Source: Lysinibacillus sphaericus OT4b.31 (GTDB lineage Bacteria; Bacillota; Bacilli; Bacillales_A; Planococcaceae). Taken from it: a stretch of 64,000 nt of DNA. The first letter of the stretch is position 1. Every line of letters starts with the position of its first letter. The stretch is taken from positions 3,757,204-3,821,203 of the forward strand of contig NZ_KB933398.1 in the NCBI RefSeq assembly GCF_000392615.1, written 5' to 3'. A model generated the notes under the pieces. That model had not been told where the DNA came from, did no database searches, and saw only the letters and a list, made by a program, of their open reading frames with translations. Of the stretch, positions 59,560-64,000 are shown in pieces. The position numbers and the translations under genes are program-made.

Positions 59560-60939
59560 CTATTTAAAACGTTTAATTTTGATTTCTGTGCCGGATTCAC
59601 TGGAAGTAATATCCCACTCTAGTTCCATACCCTTCACCATTATGTCAACAATGGATAAACCAATGCCGGCACCTTTTGCATTTGATTCATTTTTCATTCC
59701 TTTTCCGTAATCCTTCAAGATAAATGCATCATAGTATGCTGTAGATTCTGTTTTTACGCCAATATATTTCCCGCTATTCGCATGTCGTAGTACATTCTGG
59801 AAAATGTTATCAAATATGCGTCCTAACCAAAGCGGGTCAATCAGCCACTTATTATCATCAAATGCCTGTAGCTCGATATCAATGTCAAAGCCTTCCTTTT
59901 CGAAAACTGGATACCATGTCGTCATTTGCTCTCGTGCAAATCGAATCACATCAATTTCCTTTGGCTCAAAGATATATCTACTAGCCATGAGCAGTGTATA
60001 TGACATTAAATTTTCGATTAATCCGTCAATATTCACAACGGAAGTTTCCATTGCCTTAATCGCTTGTTTGCCTTCTTCTGATAAATCCTCTTTACTGATG
60101 GAATAAGCTTGAGCACGTATTTTCGTTAAAGGGGTACGTAGATCATGTGACAAGTTAGCGATTAGTTCTCGCCGGAGTTGCTCTTCCTTCATCTCACGAT
60201 GTTTACTTTCTCTAAGTTCAACAACCATATGATTAAATGTTTGTTCGAGCTGTCCAATTTCATCCTGCTTTTTCACATGAATCTCAATGGGAAGTCCATC
60301 TACATCTCGAATTTCCATCGCATCCTGCAGTTTTAATAAGCGTTTTCGAATCCCTCTAAAGAATAAAAAGGATACACTAATAAAAAATAGAACAATCACA
60401 ATAACACCTAATAATACGAAGGCCCCATATTGTTCATAAACTTTCACGAGTGGTGGATTAAATACATCTCTAGGAATTTCTAAAACAATAAAACCATTTG
60501 TTTCATCCTCCCCTAAAAAGGCAATAACCGTAAAGGGATTTCCTCCATAACGCTCTTTGATAAATTTTGTTGTAAAGGAGGGGGTCCATTTTAACGGTAG
60601 CTGCTCCTGGACATTCACTTTTGAGCGTAATGTGCCATCCTCGCTTATCCAAAACATTGCTGCTTTCGGGTATCGCTGCTTCCAACTTTCGAAATGCTGT
60701 GTAATCGTTTCATCCGTAAAATTTTGTATACGCTTCGCTTCATCGTGCCATCTTTCCTCAACATTGCTCTCTTGGTTAACCTCATTCAAACTTCCATCTT
60801 GCCCGGTTTTAGTGATCTCTAACGCAAAAAAGGCAATAACAAAGTAAGCTATCTGAGTAATTGACATAGCTATCAGGATAATCAACATGTATTTAGCTAA
60901 TAATGATCGCAGAAAAAAAAATGGGCGCAAAAATTTCAT
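59560..60939 (-). CDS. Sensor histidine kinase with HAMP domain, module 2
   Basis: A 459-residue kinase. Two membrane helices (about 12-35 and 158-182) flank an outside sensor of about 120 residues; a HAMP domain follows (RKRLLKLQDAMEIRDVDGLP). The H box is ANLSHDLRTPLTKIRA (His near 266), with the ATPase motifs DNIFQNVLRHAN, DYGKGM and GAGIGLSIVDIM. It phosphorylates the regulator encoded upstream. The ATG overlaps the regulator gene stop by four bases. The extracellular domain suggests a ligand outside the cell, perhaps an antimicrobial peptide. Confidence 0.92.
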   Translation of the reverse strand: MKFLRPFFFLRSLLAKYMLIILIAMSITQIAYFVIAFFALEITKTGQDGSLNEVNQESNVEERWHDEAKRIQNFTDETITQHFESWKQRYPKAAMFWISEDGTLRSKVNVQEQLPLKWTPSFTTKFIKERYGGNPFTVIAFLGEDETNGFIVLEIPRDVFNPPLVKVYEQYGAFVLLGVIVIVLFFISVSFLFFRGIRKRLLKLQDAMEIRDVDGLPIEIHVKKQDEIGQLEQTFNHMVVELRESKHREMKEEQLRRELIANLSHDLRTPLTKIRAQAYSISKEDLSEEGKQAIKAMETSVVNIDGLIENLMSYTLLMASRYIFEPKEIDVIRFAREQMTTWYPVFEKEGFDIDIELQAFDDNKWLIDPLWLGRIFDNIFQNVLRHANSGKYIGVKTESTAYYDAFILKDYGKGMKNESNAKGAGIGLSIVDIMVKGMELEWDITSSESGTEIKIKRFK

Positions 60940-61604
60940 AATTTCACCCTATAGCCAATGCCACGTATCGTTTCAATAATCATTGGCTTAGCTGGATTTA
61001 CTTCAATTTTTTCTCTTAAGTATCGAATATGGACCATTAATGTTTTATCACCTTCTATGTAACTTTCACCCCAAACTCCTTCATAGAGCTGTTCTTTTGT
61101 TAATATTTGATTTAAATGGCGAATGAAAAACTGTAATAAGTAAAACTGCTTACCTGTTAATTGAATCTCGTCATTAGTTTGTTTATTAATAATACGCATA
61201 TCTTTCGTATGAATTTTTAGATGCTGCAGTTCTAGCACATCATCATTCTTTTGATATCTCCTTAGTAATACTTCAAGACGTGCGACAAGCTCATCTGGAT
61301 GAAAGGGCTTTGTTAAATAATCATCAGCAAAATTCAGGCCCTCTATTTTATCCTCTACAGCAGTACGGGCTGATAGCATTAAAATTGGTAATTCTTTATT
61401 TTCCCTCTTGATTCTCTTGCCAATAGAAAATCCGTCTAATCCCGGTAGCATGACATCCAATACAACAATGTCTACGGATACTAAGTATTTCTCAACTTCT
61501 TCACCAGACTCAAGCCACGTTACCTCATATCCTCTTTCCGTTAAATCCTTTGCCACCCACTGTCCTATCTCTTTTTCATCTTCTATGTACAATATACGAA
61601 ACAA
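60936..61604 (-). CDS. OmpR-family response regulator, module 2
   Basis: A 222-residue regulator: receiver domain (phospho-acceptor Asp in VDIVVLDVMLPGLDG; DYLTKPFHPDEL) and winged helix (LYEGVWGESYIEGDKTLMVH, YLREKIEVNPAKPMIIETIR). Start is TTG at 61604 after GGGAGGATAAAAA. It is the first gene of the two-component pair and likely activates the ABC genes downstream of the terminator at 59497, whose own promoter would lie between them. Confidence 0.93.
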   Translation of the reverse strand: MFRILYIEDEKEIGQWVAKDLTERGYEVTWLESGEEVEKYLVSVDIVVLDVMLPGLDGFSIGKRIKRENKELPILMLSARTAVEDKIEGLNFADDYLTKPFHPDELVARLEVLLRRYQKNDDVLELQHLKIHTKDMRIINKQTNDEIQLTGKQFYLLQFFIRHLNQILTKEQLYEGVWGESYIEGDKTLMVHIRYLREKIEVNPAKPMIIETIRGIGYRVKL

Positions 61605-61784
61605 TTTTTATCCTCCCAAAATGGTGTTTTGCGTTTTCAGGAATAAATGTCCACACCAAAAATCCATATTTTGTATTATACATTTACAAAAACACTAACT
61701 CAAATCATAATCCTACATTTCTATATGATCTCAAATTTATCTTTGAAAAAATTGTCAGCCTTTCAATTTACCTGGAATTTAAAA

Positions 61785-61818
61785 AGGCATGTTTTGAAAA
61801 AAAATTTCAAAACACGCC
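61785..61818 (-). terminator. Terminator of the VOC-family gene
   Basis: GGCATGTTTTGAAA pairs with TTTCAAAACACGCC (one mismatch) with an A-rich loop; minus-strand side CTTTTTAAATT. Confidence 0.85.
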
Positions 61819-61827
61819 AGAAACGTT

Positions 61828-62274
61828 TTAATTCTCTGTAATAATCAACATATCGTTGTCATCAAACTCCCAGCTATCGCCATATGCAACTTCCCAATAA
61901 TAGCCGTTAGGGTCCTGGAAATAGCCACTATACCCACCCCAAAAAACTAATTCTGGCTTCTTGACGATTTTCGCCCCCGCTTTTTCAGCTAACAAAAATA
62001 CTTCATCGACTTCTTCTTTTGATTTTCCGTTATAGGCAAGGGTAATTCCTGCAAAGCCCTTACCTAATTCTAGCGGGTTTTCTTCGTTAATATCTTTTAC
62101 TAAGCGATCCATTTGAAACAGTGAAATTTTTGTGCCTGCATTATTAAAGAAAATTACATCTGGGCTTGACTCATCTCCATATACAAATACTTCAAATCCA
62201 AGTCCATCACGATAAAATGTTAATGATTCTACCATATCTTTAACACCCAAAGTTATTAAATTTAATCGGTTCAT
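61828..62274 (-). CDS. VOC-family (glyoxalase/bleomycin-resistance-like) protein
   Basis: A 148-residue VOC protein. Two beta-alpha-beta-beta-beta units: RLNLITLGVKDMVESLTFYR with LGFEVFVYG, and GFAGITLAYNGKSKEEVDEV with WGGYSGYFQDPNGYYWEVAY. Some metal-ligand positions of true glyoxalases are not His here, so it may bind rather than turn over its ligand. GGAGATTACG precedes the ATG. Monocistronic with its own terminator. Confidence 0.85.
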   Translation of the reverse strand: MNRLNLITLGVKDMVESLTFYRDGLGFEVFVYGDESSPDVIFFNNAGTKISLFQMDRLVKDINEENPLELGKGFAGITLAYNGKSKEEVDEVFLLAEKAGAKIVKKPELVFWGGYSGYFQDPNGYYWEVAYGDSWEFDDNDMLIITEN

Positions 62275-62368
62275 CTCGTAATCTCCTTTTCTACAGTCTC
62301 CTTACTTAATTCTATTTCTGCACGTAAATCCCCTTTATCTTTATCAACAGTCCCATCTTATTATTTAT

Positions 62369-62485
62369 TTAATTGACATCTGTCCAAATACTTTTTGTAT
62401 TAGCCATCTTCAATCCACAGCGCTCCATATTATTTTGACTAGTAGAAGCAAATTTTGCATGTCCTATCACGAAGTCAAAGTTCAT
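62369..62485 (-). pseudogene. GNAT acetyltransferase C-terminal remnant
   Basis: A 38-codon frame reading IGHAKFASTSQNNMERCGLK and ANTKSIW. The string TSQNNMERCGLK followed by TKSIW is typical of the last helix and strand of GNAT proteins (SQ-N-ER-GF-V-YT). The acetyl-CoA loop is absent. An ATG with GGGGTGG upstream exists, so a tiny peptide could be made, but it looks like a leftover. Confidence 0.5.
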
Positions 62486-62774
62486 GCTTTTAACACCACC
62501 CCATTTTCACTATGAAAACTGATTAAAATCACATTAATCGTCTATTAAAAACTTAAGGAAGGCACTTGTTTTTTTGTGTCGTCCTCCATATTTTATCTAG
62601 CATTATAAGGTTAAAAATATACAAGTTATAAATTTTTTTCATTGTGGATCATTGATATAACACAATAGGAACCTCCGCGTTTCTATGAAACCAAAAAGTG
62701 CGTACTTTTTTTTATTTCTAGACAAAAGCATAATAAAAAAGCAACAAAGAACAAACCACAATGGAGGACTGAAA
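62486..62774. other. AT-rich upstream region of the aldo/keto reductase gene
   Basis: About 290 bases without a supported gene. I see no clear operator or strong hairpin. It must contain the aldo/keto reductase promoter. Confidence 0.4.
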
Positions 62775-63620
62775 ATGATAAATAATTTACAAGATACAAT
62801 CACATTACACAATGGCTTAAAAATGCCTGGTCTAGGACTAGGTGTATTCCAAGTTGAAAACGATGCTACCGCAGAAATGGTGAAAAAAGCGATTGAGGTT
62901 GGTTATCGCAGTATAGATACCGCAGCCATTTATGGCAATGAGGTAGGCGTTGGTGAGGGTATAAAACAAGCATTGGTATCTACTGGTTTAAAACGTGAGG
63001 ATTTATTCATTACTTCAAAGGTATGGAATGATGGCCTTGGCTATGACGAGACAATCGCAGCATACGAAGAGAGCTTGCAAAAATTAGGATTAGATTATTT
63101 AGATCTCTATCTCATTCATTGGCCAGGTAAAAACAAATATATGGAATCTTGGAAAGCACTGGAGGACTTATACGAGGAAGGAAAAATCAAAGCAATCGGT
63201 GTATGTAACTTCAATGTCTCACACTTACAAGATCTATTAAAAATAGCCCGCATCACTCCAGTTATTAACCAAGTGGAATTCCATCCACGATTACAACAAT
63301 TAGAGCTACGTTCATTTTGCCATGAGCACAAAATTCAACTAGAAGCTTGGGCTCCATTAATGCAAGGTGGACTTCTTGAAGATGAGACAATCTCAAAAAT
63401 AGCAAAAAAATATGGTAAGTCTACTAGCCAAGTTATTTTACGCTGGGATATCCAAAGTGGCATCGTAACCATTCCCAAATCAGCACGTAAAGAACGCATG
63501 ATTCAAAATGCCAACATCTTTGACTTCAGTTTAAATGATGAAGAAATAGCATGCATTCATGCCATGAATTTAGATAAACGCGTCGGACCAGACCCAGAAG
63601 AATTTGATTTTGTCATGTAA
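62775..63620 (+). CDS. Aldo/keto reductase (2,5-diketo-D-gluconate reductase type)
   Basis: A 281-residue NADPH-dependent reductase with TIM-barrel fold. The catalytic tetrad is Asp48, Tyr53, Lys82 and His115 (in SIDTAAIYGNE, TSKVWN and YLIHWP). AKR signatures are LPLYLIH-like DLYLIHWPGK and IPKSARKERMIQN for cofactor binding. Likely reduces aldehydes or methylglyoxal. GGAGGACTG precedes the ATG at 62775. Convergent with an HxlR-type regulator whose relatives often answer to thiol-reactive aldehydes and quinones. Confidence 0.93.
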   Translation: MINNLQDTITLHNGLKMPGLGLGVFQVENDATAEMVKKAIEVGYRSIDTAAIYGNEVGVGEGIKQALVSTGLKREDLFITSKVWNDGLGYDETIAAYEESLQKLGLDYLDLYLIHWPGKNKYMESWKALEDLYEEGKIKAIGVCNFNVSHLQDLLKIARITPVINQVEFHPRLQQLELRSFCHEHKIQLEAWAPLMQGGLLEDETISKIAKKYGKSTSQVILRWDIQSGIVTIPKSARKERMIQNANIFDFSLNDEEIACIHAMNLDKRVGPDPEEFDFVM

Positions 63621-63683
63621 TGAAAAGAACAATTACTATAACAGTAGAACGACCAAAATGACTGCTACCATAAGTTAAAAAGA

Positions 63684-63728
63684 ATCTGCGAGGCTCCTGC
63701 AATTCACCCGCAGAAAGCTAGCAGATTC
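63684..63728. terminator. Hairpin between aldo/keto reductase and HxlR genes
   Basis: GAATCTGC pairs with GCAGATTC with inner CTGC/GCAG pairs; short T-rich flanks. Between convergent genes. Its arms resemble those near 6852 and 59508. Confidence 0.55.
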
Positions 63729-63758
63729 AATTATACTAGAAAGCTTCTTTTGCTATTT

Positions 63759-64000
63759 TTAAGAGGTTTGCTTAACTGCAATATCTTCATCTCGTTGCAT
63801 TAAATGGACATCTTCACCGTTATCAATTAATAGCTCAATGTGTTTCTCACCCCAAGTGCACAGTAAGTTCAGCACCGGATCCATTTCTTGTCCATAGGGT
63901 GTTAATGAATATTCAACCTTTGGCGGTACTTGATTGAAGACCTTACGATTAATTAATCCCGACTGCTCTAATTCTCGTAATTGACTCGTCAACATTTTTT
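63759..64000 (-). CDS. HxlR-family regulator, cut by the right edge
   Basis: Partial: only the last 80 or so codons are inside the window. KMLTSQLRELEQSGLINRKV, QVPPKVEYSLTPYGQEM and DPVLNLLCTWGE are the recognition helix, wing and dimer helix of the HxlR (DUF24) winged-helix family. The N terminus, where the sensing cysteine of YodB/HypR-type members lies, is outside. Convergent with the aldo/keto reductase gene. Confidence 0.9.
   Translation of the reverse strand, partial: KMLTSQLRELEQSGLINRKVFNQVPPKVEYSLTPYGQEMDPVLNLLCTWGEKHIELLIDNGEDVHLMQRDEDIAVKQTS

Overview
The window looks like a chromosomal stretch of a low-GC, spore-forming Bacillaceae bacterium, most likely Lysinibacillus or a close relative. 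Evidence seen directly: AT-rich DNA; AGGAGG-type ribosome sites with frequent GTG and TTG starts; T-box leaders; Fur, Zur and NsrR boxes of Bacillus type; a VmlR-like ABC-F protein, FosB and BstA (bacillithiol enzymes), a BclB-type exosporium domain and a sigma-K-like promoter. Genus is inference. No rRNA, tRNA, CRISPR array, phage or intact insertion sequence was seen.

Layout. 1-7.8 kb: hmp (cut by the left edge) divergent from nsrR, then small detoxification-type genes (tandem GNAT, broken deaminase, PhnB-like, DUF1801, a broken YdeI-like gene and its partner), a chemoreceptor and a HAD phosphatase. 7.9-12.1 kb: leuA behind a leucine-type T-box and, convergently, a second methionyl-tRNA synthetase behind a methionine-type T-box. 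12.3-16.9 kb: HAD hydrolase, fosB, an rsgA paralogue with a leader-peptide/terminator region, and a type III polyketide synthase with its methyltransferase. 16.9-18.9 kb: dispersed repeats, a transposase scrap and a zinc-starvation locus (COG0523 GTPase and cysteine-poor L33, each with a Zur box). 19-23.9 kb: spore-surface cluster. 24-32 kb: bstA, a racemase-like gene, a GNAT wreck, and a Fur-controlled siderophore uptake operon with an esterase and an AraC regulator. 32-45.7 kb: small enzymes, vmlR with a three-segment attenuator, AraC/GyrI regulator, GH114, DUF2243-CtaG, DNA glycosylase, DUF2268 protease, polysaccharide deacetylase, YunC and SIMPL proteins. 45.8-61.6 kb: two ABC-transporter/two-component modules of peptide-antibiotic-response type, separated by two EamA exporters with a MocR regulator, a DUF1540 gene and repeats. 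61.8-64 kb: VOC protein, aldo/keto reductase and an HxlR regulator cut by the right edge.

Themes. Many genes fit antibiotic or thiol-stress defence (fosB, bstA, vmlR, rsgA paralogue, extra MetRS, two ABC modules, erythromycin-esterase-like lipoprotein, hmp/nsrR) and are controlled by RNA leaders or metal/NO sensors. The least expected item is the leader of the rsgA paralogue: promoter, 24-codon upstream ORF with a good ribosome site, a terminator, and leader segments able to pair with that terminator, the layout of translation-dependent attenuators of ribosome-protection genes. Two repeat families (R1, a structured element of about 125-145 bp; R2, a GC-rich palindromic element of about 125 bp) are scattered in intergenic DNA and abut each other near 54.4 kb. 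Four genes are disrupted at or near homopolymer runs, which may be real decay or assembly error.
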